Source: Maribellus sp. YY47 (GTDB lineage: Bacteria; Bacteroidota; Bacteroidia; Bacteroidales; Prolixibacteraceae). From it: a stretch of 64,000 nucleotides of DNA. Position 1 is the stretch's first letter, and every line of letters begins with the position of its first letter. The DNA is taken from NCBI RefSeq assembly GCF_023111095.1, contig NZ_JALGYW010000003.1, positions 255,446-319,445 of the forward strand, read 5' to 3'. Of the stretch, positions 47,501 through 55,876 are shown one piece after another. The position numbers and the translations under genes were made by a program. The notes beneath the pieces were generated by a model. The model was not told where the DNA came from. It did no database searches and was given only the letters and a program-made list of their open reading frames with translations.

Positions 47501-47671
47501 AATATCCAATTCTCAATTTTGAATGTAAAATATTCAACAAAATCCTGAAAATTGGATATTGGGAATTCTACATTGGGAGTTCTGCATTAAAAATTGAAAA
47601 CAAATCACCGATAGAAGTAAAAATCTTTACTTTCATACCTGTTGATGATTCCTGAGAATCATTATTGTTTT
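47501..47671. repeat. Direct repeat copy A (foldback type) left of the third SusCD operon
   Basis: Bases 47507-47671 match 53701-53859 in the same orientation; counting by eye, 9 mismatches in the first 100 aligned positions, more divergent afterwards. Copy A also has a perfect 11-bp inverted repeat AATATCCAATT (47501-47511) / AATTGGATATT (47550-47560). No coding frame. Confidence 0.85.
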
Positions 47672-47824
47672 GTGCCAATTGCACAACTTAGTCTGCCAAC
47701 GTAGCATTTTTAGCTGCAAACACCCCAATTCCTTCCAATAAACACCATTTCCCCGAAATTGCAGGTCTTATCGATTATTCCTGTTGTTTACTGACTTACA
47801 GGCTCTTTACTAAAATTCATTCCA

Positions 47825-47832
47825 TAAGTTTG
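47825..47832 (+). promoter_or_regulatory. Candidate -7 box of the third SusCD operon
   Basis: TAAGTTTG, full TAnnTTTG match. It would give a leader of about 255 nt before the SusC start at 48096. The -33 region has only CTTTAC, so support is partial. Confidence 0.45.
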
Positions 47833-47888
47833 ATCAAAACCTGAAAATCATAGAAGACTATTCATGATTTTCTGCACGAAAATTTTAT

Positions 47889-48036
47889 ACGGGGAGCCCG
47901 GGGAAATGTTTACGATTAAAGGCACTCCACTTTTTTACATAGAAACAGAATTAAACAGCGTAAAAATGTAGAAAGTGTATATCTGGCCGGCTGGCAGATA
48001 TTCAGACTCCCGTTTCCCCGGCGGGAGTTTTTTATT
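47889..48036 (+). promoter_or_regulatory. Structured RNA leader with terminator, upstream of the third SusCD operon
   Basis: Three linked elements: CCGGGGAAA at 47898-47906; a hairpin with arms CACTTTTTTACAT (47928-47940) and ATGTAGAAAGTG (47966-47977); and an intrinsic terminator at 48006-48033 whose nine-nt loop TTTCCCCGG (48013-48021) is the exact complement of the first element. No open frame with a start lies inside. I read it as a possible RNA switch or a premature-termination leader; no known riboswitch signature was recognised. Confidence 0.5.
48006..48033 (+). terminator. Intrinsic terminator within the SusC leader
   Basis: ACTCCCG, 9-nt loop, CGGGAGT, then six Ts, 63 nt before the SusC start and 530 nt after the previous terminated gene, so it has no protein-coding gene to terminate. 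Confidence 0.8.
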
Positions 48037-48095
48037 TCGAAATTCTTACAAAGCAAAGAGTAAAGAAGCTTTAGTATTAACATAAATCTTAGTCT

Positions 48096-51000
48096 ATGAA
48101 GAAAATACTTCTACTAATGGTGGCTTTGGTTTTTGGAGTGAGCACATTATTCGCCCAAACAAAGCAAATCTCGGGGAAGGTAACCTCTACACAGGATGGC
48201 TTGCCAATTCCCGGAGTATCAGTGGTTGTTAAAGGTACCACCAACGGTACCACAACCAATATCGACGGGGAATTTACACTTACTGTTCCCGAAAAAGAAA
48301 CACTTGTTTTTTCATTTGTGGGAATGAAATCTCAGGAAGTAAAAATTACCGGAACCAGTATGTATAACGTAGCACTGGAACCTGATGTTATTGGCGTGGA
48401 CGAGGTAATGGTTGTTGCATACGGAACAGCCAAAAAAGAATCGTTTACCGGATCAGCCGAAGTGATTAACAACGACGTACTTGAAAAAAGACCGGTGGTT
48501 AACCTCTCGAAAGCGCTGGAGGGACAGGTTCCGGGAGTTCAAACGACCTCGGGGTCGGGGCAGCCGGGTGACGATGCCAGCATTATTATCCGTGGTTTTG
48601 GATCGATCAACTCCGACAATGCTCCCTTATATGTAGTCGACGGTGTTCCCTACGATGGAAATTTAAATGCCATTAACCCGGGCGACATTGAATCGATGAC
48701 CATTCTGAAAGACGCATCGGCAGGAGCGCTTTACGGCTCTCGTGGTGCAAACGGTGTTGTGGTGATTACCACTAAGAAAGGTAAATCAGAAAAGCTGTCA
48801 ATTGAGTTTAAAGCTACGTACGGGATGACCGACAGGGCCATAAAATCATACAAGACACTGAACTCTGCAGATTTTATCGAAGCCTCTTTCCAGGGGTTTA
48901 AAAATGACTTGATTTACAGAAGCGGAGTTAATCCCGACCTGGCTGGCGAAAAAGCGATTGAGGCTATGACCGGCAATTCGGGCATTTTCGGAACCAACGA
49001 AATGTACAATCCATACAACATGCCGATTTCTGAATTGATTGATCCCGAAACCGGTGAAATAAATCCTAATGCAAAGCTATTGTACAAAGCCGATTGGCTG
49101 GGAGAAATCACCAACGACAATGCAACTCACCAGGAGTATCAACTGTTTATCAACGGTGGATCGGAAAACTCCCGGGTATTTGCGTCGATCGCTTATCTTT
49201 CAAAAGAAGGCCTGCTCAAAACCACACAATTCGACCGAATCTCGGGAAGAATCGGAGCCGAATTAACTCCCAAACCCTGGTTTAACTTCGGAGGTAATAT
49301 CAACTTCTCGAAAACGGAGAGTGACTTTCTGGCCAACCAGGGAACTTCGTATTCGAGCAACGTTTGGTATTCTGCTCAGTTTATGGCTCCCATCTATCCT
49401 ATCTATATTCAGGATGCACAGGGAAACCCGGTTCTTTCAGAAACGGGAGAAAAACAATTCGACTATGGGCTGACTCGTCCATCGGGCGCAAACCCCAACT
49501 GGAACCCTGTCGCTACCTTGTACGAAGACTCTTATACGACCATAGCCGATAACTTATCCGGAAGGTTTCATTTCGACCTTATCGGGAAAGGTATGGGAAG
49601 TGCACTCGATGGCTTATCGCTGAGTACCAATATTGGTTTCGACTACGTTAATTCCAACGAGAAAGCCTACAATAACCCCGACTTTGGCGATGGAGCGATT
49701 GTGGGGGGCCGCCTGAACCTGCTCAACGACCGGAATTACTCTTACACCGTAAATGAATTGCTGCGTTACACAAAAGATTTTGGCAGCCACAGCATCAACC
49801 TGCTTGCAGGTCACGAATTCTACAAACTGGTAGTGAACGAACTCGAAGGCGAAAAAACCGGGTTCCCGTATTCCGGCATCAAGGAACTGGCCCCGGGTTC
49901 GACCATTTCGAAACTGACATCGTTTGAAGACAATTATGCCATCGAATCCTTTCTTAGCAATATAACATACGATTATGCAGACCGTTATTATCTCTCGGCA
50001 AGTTTCCGTACCGACGGTTCATCGCGCTTTAACAAAGATTATCGCTGGGGTAATTTCTGGTCAGTTGGAGCTTCGTGGCGTGTGAGCGAAGAAAGCTTTA
50101 TGAGCAACATGGCATCTGTTGACAACCTGAAACTAAAAGCCAGTTACGGGAAACAAGGAAACGACCGGATCGGGACCTATTACGGATGGCAATCGCTTTA
50201 CGATCTGGGCTGGTCGAATGCCAACCTCAACGGAGCCCTGCTTTCGTCGCTTGAAAATACGTCGATCAAATGGGAAGAAAACAACAACTTTAATGTGGGA
50301 GTGGAAGCCATACTATGGAAACGCTTAGAGTTTGGGTTGGAATACTATCGAAGAAGAACAGTAAACATGCTGATGGAAAGACCAATGGCGACCTCACTCG
50401 GATTCGACAGTTATTGGGCCAATGTCGGCGAAATGCTGAATACCGGTTTTGAATTTACCTCCAAAACGAAGGTGGTTAGCACACCTAACTTTAGCTGGAA
50501 TGCAACTTTAAATCTTACCACACTGAAAAATGAAATCGTTGAACTCGACGGGGAACAGGATCAGATTGTAAACGGAAACTTCATTCAGCGAAAAGGAGAA
50601 GAAATCAACTCGTATTACCTGGTTCAGTCGGCAGGTGTCGATATCACAACCGGTGCGCAACTCTATTGGGTTTACGACAAAGACGAGAATGGCAATCCTG
50701 GCGAGCGCTATATTTCAAGCGATTACCAGAAAGCAACACAAAGCAAGCTGATCTCGGGTAGCCGTATTCCTGATTTTTACGGAGCATTTGGAAGTGACTT
50801 CCAGTTTCTAAAGAACTTCGATCTTTCATTCATGACGACCTTCTCTGTGGGAGGCGAAGTTTATGAATATGTTTACCAGGGACTTACCAACCCTGTTTAC
50901 ATCGGAACCAATTATGCGGACAGGATTAAACGCGCCTGGCGAAAACCGGGAGATGTAACCGATGTTCCAAGAATCCAAAACGGAACCGGGTTCTCGCGTC

Positions 51001-51251
51001 CATACACCAACAGTCAGCTTATTGATGCCTCGTATTTCGCTATTAAAAATATTACGTTTGGCTATACACTGCCCAAACCAATTTTGCAGCGATGGGGCAT
51101 TGAAAGTATAAGAGCTTATGTTGCTTTCGACAACGTTGCTTTATTCTCTCACCTCGATGGTATGAATCCGCAACATAATTTTAACGGAACTACCAATTTT
51201 TCTTATACACCCGACAGAACAAGTCTTTTGGGTATCGAAGTAAAATTTTAA
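48096..51251 (+). CDS. SusC/RagA-family TonB-dependent transporter, full length (third pair)
   Basis: 1051 residues. Signal peptide to residue 21 (STLFAQ), carboxypeptidase-regulatory-like domain (ISGKVTSTQDGLPIPGVSVVVKGTTNGT, about 24-95), DEVMVVAYGTAKKES at the TonB-box position, plug with APLYVVDGVPYDG, ESMTILKDASAGALYGSRGANGVVVITTKKG (about 180-235), barrel to the terminal LLGIEVKF. Imports a ligand delivered by the SusD 12 nt downstream. There is no hybrid sensor, sigma/anti-sigma pair or enzyme beside it, and the leader carries a terminator, so control may be at the RNA level. Confidence 0.95.
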   Translation: MKKILLLMVALVFGVSTLFAQTKQISGKVTSTQDGLPIPGVSVVVKGTTNGTTTNIDGEFTLTVPEKETLVFSFVGMKSQEVKITGTSMYNVALEPDVIGVDEVMVVAYGTAKKESFTGSAEVINNDVLEKRPVVNLSKALEGQVPGVQTTSGSGQPGDDASIIIRGFGSINSDNAPLYVVDGVPYDGNLNAINPGDIESMTILKDASAGALYGSRGANGVVVITTKKGKSEKLSIEFKATYGMTDRAIKSYKTLNSADFIEASFQGFKNDLIYRSGVNPDLAGEKAIEAMTGNSGIFGTNEMYNPYNMPISELIDPETGEINPNAKLLYKADWLGEITNDNATHQEYQLFINGGSENSRVFASIAYLSKEGLLKTTQFDRISGRIGAELTPKPWFNFGGNINFSKTESDFLANQGTSYSSNVWYSAQFMAPIYPIYIQDAQGNPVLSETGEKQFDYGLTRPSGANPNWNPVATLYEDSYTTIADNLSGRFHFDLIGKGMGSALDGLSLSTNIGFDYVNSNEKAYNNPDFGDGAIVGGRLNLLNDRNYSYTVNELLRYTKDFGSHSINLLAGHEFYKLVVNELEGEKTGFPYSGIKELAPGSTISKLTSFEDNYAIESFLSNITYDYADRYYLSASFRTDGSSRFNKDYRWGNFWSVGASWRVSEESFMSNMASVDNLKLKASYGKQGNDRIGTYYGWQSLYDLGWSNANLNGALLSSLENTSIKWEENNNFNVGVEAILWKRLEFGLEYYRRRTVNMLMERPMATSLGFDSYWANVGEMLNTGFEFTSKTKVVSTPNFSWNATLNLTTLKNEIVELDGEQDQIVNGNFIQRKGEEINSYYLVQSAGVDITTGAQLYWVYDKDENGNPGERYISSDYQKATQSKLISGSRIPDFYGAFGSDFQFLKNFDLSFMTTFSVGGEVYEYVYQGLTNPVYIGTNYADRIKRAWRKPGDVTDVPRIQNGTGFSRPYTNSQLIDASYFAIKNITFGYTLPKPILQRWGIESIRAYVAFDNVALFSHLDGMNPQHNFNGTTNFSYTPDRTSLLGIEVKF

Positions 51252-51263
51252 AAACATTACATC

Positions 51264-52844
51264 ATGAAACTATATAAGTTACTAATACTGATTATAGCTG
51301 TGCTGATAACGTTTTCATGCGAGGATGAGCTCAATACGAATCCTACCGACAGCACATCGGGCGACGTTCTGTTTTCGGATGTTGCCAAAGCCAATGTGGC
51401 GCTAAACGGAATCTACCGTGCCATGTACGATGCAACAAACTGGTCGGCCAACTGGGGCGATGAAGAGTTTGGCGTAACAGCATTTACCCTTACCTACGAT
51501 TTGATGGCTGAGGACATGGTTCAGAACGAAGAAGGCCAGGGATGGTTTTACTACGACTATGTTTACAATGTAAAATCGGATTATACCCACAAAAGCGGAC
51601 GGCCTTATTCAACCTGGTATTTTTATTACACACTTATTTCAAATGCCAACTCCATTATTGCCGCCAAAGACAACATGACCGGAGAACCTTCCGAAATCAA
51701 TAGTTTGATCGGCCAGGCGTATGCATTAAGAGCCTATTCCTATTTTAGTTTGATACGCTTTTACCAGCAGACCTATGTTGGAAACGAAGATGCACCGGGT
51801 GTGCCCATCTACACCGAACCCACTACCAACACTTCGGAAGGGAAACCGAGAGGTACTGTTGCCGAAGTTTATGCTCAGATCGATGCTGACATGACCGACG
51901 CATTGAACCTGTTAAATCCGGATATTGCTGCACCTAAAAGTCATCCGTCTCACATCGACTACTATGTGGCAAACGGCATAAAAGCCAATATTGCTTTGGA
52001 AAAGAACGATTGGGCAACCGCAGAATCGGCAGCAAATATCGCACTAAGCGGAGGAACTTCCATGTTATCATTAAGTGATCTGGAAAATGGCTTTGCCTTT
52101 AACGACGCCACTTCTTCTACTGTATTATGGGGCCTGAAAATTATTTCCGAGCATTCAACTGTTTTCGGATCGTTCTTCTCGAACATGGATGCCAGTGCCG
52201 ATTACTATGCACAAACTTCACGTAAGTGCATTAGTTCGTGGCTATACGATCAAATGAATGACAATGATGTGCGAAAAGCGCTTTGGTGGAACGGACCGCT
52301 GGAAGTAGACGAACCCATTGGACCCGCTTTTAGTTACAATCAGTTTAAGTTCCGTTTTTCGGATCCTACAAATGCACTTGGCGACTACATTTTGATGCGT
52401 CATGAAGAAATGATGCTCGTAAAAGCAGAGGCACAATGTATGCAGGGAAAATACCCCGAAGCACGTTCTATCCTGGAAGAATTAATGGAACAACGTGATC
52501 CGGATTACAACATTTCTGCTCTTACCAATGCCAAAACCCTGACAACAAACGACGCCAATGGGCCAACAACCCCGGAAGACGGATCTGTTACCTTACTCGA
52601 CGAAATCATTTTGCAACGCAGAATCGAACTTTGGGGAGAAGTGGGAAGGATTATGGATGTTAAGCGTTTGAAAACAGGTTTCTCCCGCAATTTCGCAGGA
52701 AGCAACCATGCCGACAAGCTGCTCACGCATAATACACTGGATCCCGAATACCCTGATTTTGTAATGTCAATTCCTCAATCAGAGTTCGACGGGAACAAGA
52801 ATATGGATGAAACGATCGATCAAAATCCGTTTGCCAATAATTAA
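51264..52844 (+). CDS. SusD/RagB-family outer-membrane lipoprotein (third pair)
   Basis: 526 residues with lipobox ITFSC (Cys19). SusD N-terminal block (LFSDVAKANVALNGIYRAMYDATN, about 40-65), IGQAYALRAYSYFSLIRFYQQTY (about 152-175), YILMRHEEMMLVKAEAQCMQGKYPEARSILEEL, and the C-terminal QRRIELWGEVGRIMDVKRL and FVMSIPQSEFDGN. Binds the ligand above the SusC pore. Second gene of a SusC-SusD-lipoprotein unit without enzymes, which is more usual for peptide, small-glycan or metabolite uptake than for a full polysaccharide locus; this is inference. Confidence 0.94.
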   Translation: MKLYKLLILIIAVLITFSCEDELNTNPTDSTSGDVLFSDVAKANVALNGIYRAMYDATNWSANWGDEEFGVTAFTLTYDLMAEDMVQNEEGQGWFYYDYVYNVKSDYTHKSGRPYSTWYFYYTLISNANSIIAAKDNMTGEPSEINSLIGQAYALRAYSYFSLIRFYQQTYVGNEDAPGVPIYTEPTTNTSEGKPRGTVAEVYAQIDADMTDALNLLNPDIAAPKSHPSHIDYYVANGIKANIALEKNDWATAESAANIALSGGTSMLSLSDLENGFAFNDATSSTVLWGLKIISEHSTVFGSFFSNMDASADYYAQTSRKCISSWLYDQMNDNDVRKALWWNGPLEVDEPIGPAFSYNQFKFRFSDPTNALGDYILMRHEEMMLVKAEAQCMQGKYPEARSILEELMEQRDPDYNISALTNAKTLTTNDANGPTTPEDGSVTLLDEIILQRRIELWGEVGRIMDVKRLKTGFSRNFAGSNHADKLLTHNTLDPEYPDFVMSIPQSEFDGNKNMDETIDQNPFANN

Positions 52845-52861
52845 TCCTAAAAACGAATATC

Positions 52862-53626
52862 ATGAAAAAACTATATTTCATATTATTGATCCTGGGATTG
52901 GCGATAGTCTCCTGCGATCAGGATAACATCGGAGAAATTTACAAGCCGGAAGCTCCTTATGTGGCTTTTGCGTCATCGGTTGTTCCACAGAATTTTCTGT
53001 CAGCTGACAACGACTATTCAGTAATGGTGCAGATTGTTCGTTCTGATTTATCGGGAAGTACAACGGCCAATATTTCCCTTGAAATGAATGACGACATTGA
53101 GGGTGTTTTTGATCTGGAAAGCGCCACCGTAACTTTTACCGACGGACAAGCAAAAGCTTATGCCAAAATTGTCCCTGTGATCCCTACAGATCAGATCAAC
53201 CCGGCGAAAATGTACAAATTCAAATTAACCTTAACCGGCGACAATGTGTCGGAACTTTACAATACAACTACGTACACCGCATTGTTTAACATTGAATACC
53301 AGGATGCAGGCACAGGTGATTTTAACTCTGATTTTTGGCCAGGTGCCTGGCCGGTTGATCTCTTGAAAGCCGATCTGGGAAATGACCTTATCGTTTACAA
53401 AGCCATAGATTTGTATGAAGAAGGCTACGATATTGTCATTGTGGTAAGTGGAGGAAATGTTACCGTTTCAGGACAAGCCGCCTGGTATTACGACGATGAT
53501 TACGGAGACGTATTTGTCAGCGGCACCGGAACCGTCAGCGGAAAGGTGCTCACATTAAAACTCACGCATTACATCCCTGATGTTTATGCCTGGGATGAAG
53601 CAACCGAAACACTAACCCTCCCCTAA
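52862..53626 (+). CDS. Outer-membrane lipoprotein, SusE/Calx-beta-like
   Basis: 254 residues with lipobox AIVSC (Cys18). Residues about 30-145 are an Ig-like beta-sandwich: YVAFASSVVPQNF, YSVMVQIVRSDLSGSTTANISLEMND and FDLESATVTFTDGQAKAYAKIVPV, which resembles Calx-beta or the SusE/DUF1735-type N-terminal domains. The C-terminal part (FWPGAWPVDLLKAD onwards) is a second small beta domain rich in Asp/Tyr. It is the third gene of the SusCD operon, 17 nt after SusD, and is presumably a surface accessory binding protein. A UUCG-capped terminator follows. Confidence 0.82.
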   Translation: MKKLYFILLILGLAIVSCDQDNIGEIYKPEAPYVAFASSVVPQNFLSADNDYSVMVQIVRSDLSGSTTANISLEMNDDIEGVFDLESATVTFTDGQAKAYAKIVPVIPTDQINPAKMYKFKLTLTGDNVSELYNTTTYTALFNIEYQDAGTGDFNSDFWPGAWPVDLLKADLGNDLIVYKAIDLYEEGYDIVIVVSGGNVTVSGQAAWYYDDDYGDVFVSGTGTVSGKVLTLKLTHYIPDVYAWDEATETLTLP

Positions 53627-53650
53627 AATTACTGACTCATAACAAATACG

Positions 53651-53675
53651 AAATGGCCCTTCGGGGCCATTTTTT
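53651..53675 (+). terminator. Intrinsic terminator with UUCG loop
   Basis: AAATGGCCC-TTCG-GGGCCATTT followed by more Ts; a nine-pair stem closed by a C(UUCG)G tetraloop, 25 nt after the lipoprotein stop. Confidence 0.93.
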
Positions 53676-53700
53676 CTGACAGTTAATTTTTTGAATTATA

Positions 53701-53859
53701 CAATTCTCCATTTTGAATGTAAAATATCCAACAAAATCCGGAAGATTGGATATTGGGAATTCTACCTTGGATGTTCTGCATTAAAAATCAAAAACAAATC
53801 CCGGACAGGAGTATACATTTCCATTCCTGTTGTTGAATCCTGAGAATCTTGATTGTTTT
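53701..53859. repeat. Direct repeat copy B right of the third SusCD operon
   Basis: Same orientation as 47507-47671. Its right arm ATTGGATATT is kept but the left inverted-repeat arm is degraded. Its right end reaches into the stop codon of the cyclophilin gene on the opposite strand. Confidence 0.85.
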
Positions 53860-54436
53860 ATTTTACCAGAGTCAGTTCAATCTTTACCGGATCAACCAAA
53901 TATTGAGTTGTGTCTTTTTCCTGTTGTATTTTACGGACAACATCCATTCCTGAAACGACGTTTCCAAATGCAGCAAATCCCTGCCCATCAGGGTTTCGCG
54001 TTCCTCCATAATCCAGTTCGGTCTGATCGCCCACGCAAATAAAAAATTCGGTGCTGGCGCTTCCGGGTGCATTTCGGGCCATCGACAGCGTACCGTCACG
54101 GTGTTTAATTCCGGTCACTTCGGTCGTCTCGTGTGAAATCGGCGAAATCTGATCAATTTGCTTATCGTCAAACAAACCTCCCTGAATCACCTCAATTTTC
54201 ACATCGTTATTGGGTTGATTGTCCAAACGCACCACCCGATAAAAAACAGCATCCTTATACGTACCGTTCTTCACGTGCATCAGAAAGTTCTTCCCGGTAA
54301 CCGGCGCTTTAAGGGTGTCGATTTCCATTGTAATCACTCCCCATTTCGTTTTCATTTCCACTTTAGGTAGTTGCTGAGCGCTGGCGTTTCCCTCAAACAG
54401 GAATAAACTCAAGATCAAGAATAGTATATTTCTCAT
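53858..54436 (-). CDS. Exported cyclophilin-type peptidyl-prolyl cis-trans isomerase
   Basis: 192 residues with signal peptide (ends about residue 21, NASAQ). Cyclophilin blocks: KAPVTGKNFLMHVKNGTYKDAVFYRVV, IQGG, GTLSMARNAPGSASTEFFICVGDQTELDYGG and GFAAFGNVVSGMDVV. It should act as a proline isomerase in the periplasm. The usual FHR active-site arginine is present as FYRVV. A perfect TAnnTTTG box lies 39 nt upstream. The C-terminal stop codon lies inside the end of repeat copy B. Confidence 0.94.
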   Translation of the reverse strand: MRNILFLILSLFLFEGNASAQQLPKVEMKTKWGVITMEIDTLKAPVTGKNFLMHVKNGTYKDAVFYRVVRLDNQPNNDVKIEVIQGGLFDDKQIDQISPISHETTEVTGIKHRDGTLSMARNAPGSASTEFFICVGDQTELDYGGTRNPDGQGFAAFGNVVSGMDVVRKIQQEKDTTQYLVDPVKIELTLVK

Positions 54437-54474
54437 TTTTTTTACTGGATATTATTTTTTACTTGCTTGCTTTC

Positions 54475-54482
54475 AAATGTAA
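54475..54482 (-). promoter_or_regulatory. Candidate -7 box of the cyclophilin gene
   Basis: TACATTTG on the minus strand, 39 nt before the start. The nearest TTG is 25 nt further upstream, longer than usual. Confidence 0.45.
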
Positions 54483-54553
54483 GAAAACTGACGATGGGTA
54501 TTCTTACAAAAAAGATGAATAATTATATCCACAAAATCATTCCAATAATTTAG

Positions 54554-55867
54554 ATGATGAAACAACTGGTTCTATTTATTGCCTTACTGCTGGCCTTCTC
54601 GCTGTCGTTTGCACAGGAAACCGATATTGAAGCCTTTTTAAAAGCGCAGCCCGAAATTAAAAGTGTGGAAAAGATTGAAGGCAACGCTTTTTTTACGTCT
54701 ACCTACAAAATTATGGTAGAACAACAGCTTGATTACAACCATCCCGAAAAAGGCACTTTTCTGCAACGTGTTTTCGTAGCCGATAAAGCAAAAGAAGCCC
54801 CCGTTGTTTTTATTACCGAAGGGTATACGGCAGGCTATGCCGGAAGTCCGCGCTATATCAACGAACTAAGCCCAATGCTGAACGCCAGCCAGATCTGTGT
54901 GGAACACCGTTATTTTGGCGAATCATGGCCCAAACCGCTGAACTGGGATTACCTGACCGTAAAAAATGCCGCAGCCGATCATCACCACATTGTGCTGATG
55001 ATGAAAAAATACTACACCGGAAAGTGGATCAACACCGGCATCAGCAAAGGCGGACAAACCGTGGTGTACCACCGCTGGCTGTATCCCAACGATGTGGATG
55101 TTTCGATACCCTATGTGGCCCCGCTGAATTTTGGAGTGGAAGACGGCCGGCACGAACCGTTTATTGCCAACGTTCCCGGAACACCTGAACAACGCAAAAA
55201 AATACTGGAATTTCAAACAGAAATATTAAAAAACCGCTCGGTTTACCTGCCCAAACTAAAAGCACTTTGCGAACAGCAAAAATTCACTTTCCGGATCAGT
55301 ATGGACGAAGTACTCGACTATTGCGTACTTGAATATCCGTTTGCACTCTGGCAGTGGGGTAATCTTGCCGACCAGGTTCCGGCTGCCGACCAGGATCCCG
55401 ACACTCTCTTCAAACACCTGATGATCGTTTCGAATCCATCGTACTTTGCCATCGAGGGCATGGACGAAATTAAATCGTTTTTTGTGCAGGCTGCCCGCGA
55501 ATTGGGCTATTATGGTTACGGCACCAAACCGTTCAAGCCTTATTTGAAAATAAAGTCGGCCAAAAATTATTTATCAAAAATCTTCCTTCCGACCGATCTT
55601 CAGATAAAATACAACAAGAAAACAGCAAAGCATGTGAAGGAATTTATTGATACTACCGATGCCCGTATACTTTTCATCTATGGCGGCTGGGATCCCTGGT
55701 TTGCCACAGCTTTTGAAATTCCGGAAAAAGATAATTTTCTAAATATGGTAAAAGCTGAAGGATCGCACGCCGCTCGTATTGGCAACCTGCTGCCCGATCA
55801 AAAGAAACAGGTAAAGGAAAAGCTGGAAGAATGGCTCGGAATTCCCGTAAATATTGAACTGGACTAG
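54554..55867 (+). CDS. Exported peptidase S37 family (PS-10 tripeptidyl aminopeptidase type)
   Basis: 437 residues, signal peptide ending about residue 21 (SLSFAQ); a second Met follows the first immediately. Alpha/beta-hydrolase fold: FITEGYTAGYAG, CVEHRYFGESWP, the nucleophile elbow GISKGGQT with Ser164, YVAPLNFGVEDGRH, then a lid region, FIYGGWDPWFA with the likely Asp and EGSHAARIGNL with the His. This matches S37 enzymes that release tripeptides from protein N-termini. Probably periplasmic, feeding peptide use together with the cytosolic leucyl aminopeptidase. It ends 9 nt before the stop of the convergent transporter gene. Confidence 0.87.
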   Translation: MMKQLVLFIALLLAFSLSFAQETDIEAFLKAQPEIKSVEKIEGNAFFTSTYKIMVEQQLDYNHPEKGTFLQRVFVADKAKEAPVVFITEGYTAGYAGSPRYINELSPMLNASQICVEHRYFGESWPKPLNWDYLTVKNAAADHHHIVLMMKKYYTGKWINTGISKGGQTVVYHRWLYPNDVDVSIPYVAPLNFGVEDGRHEPFIANVPGTPEQRKKILEFQTEILKNRSVYLPKLKALCEQQKFTFRISMDEVLDYCVLEYPFALWQWGNLADQVPAADQDPDTLFKHLMIVSNPSYFAIEGMDEIKSFFVQAARELGYYGYGTKPFKPYLKIKSAKNYLSKIFLPTDLQIKYNKKTAKHVKEFIDTTDARILFIYGGWDPWFATAFEIPEKDNFLNMVKAEGSHAARIGNLLPDQKKQVKEKLEEWLGIPVNIELD

Positions 55868-55876
55868 AATGTTCGC

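Noticed and set aside
47889-48036. Cobalamin or TPP riboswitch before the third SusC
   Set aside because: The conserved cores of those riboswitches (B12 box, TPP CTGAGA/box) could not be found; only a terminator and complementary segments are supported.
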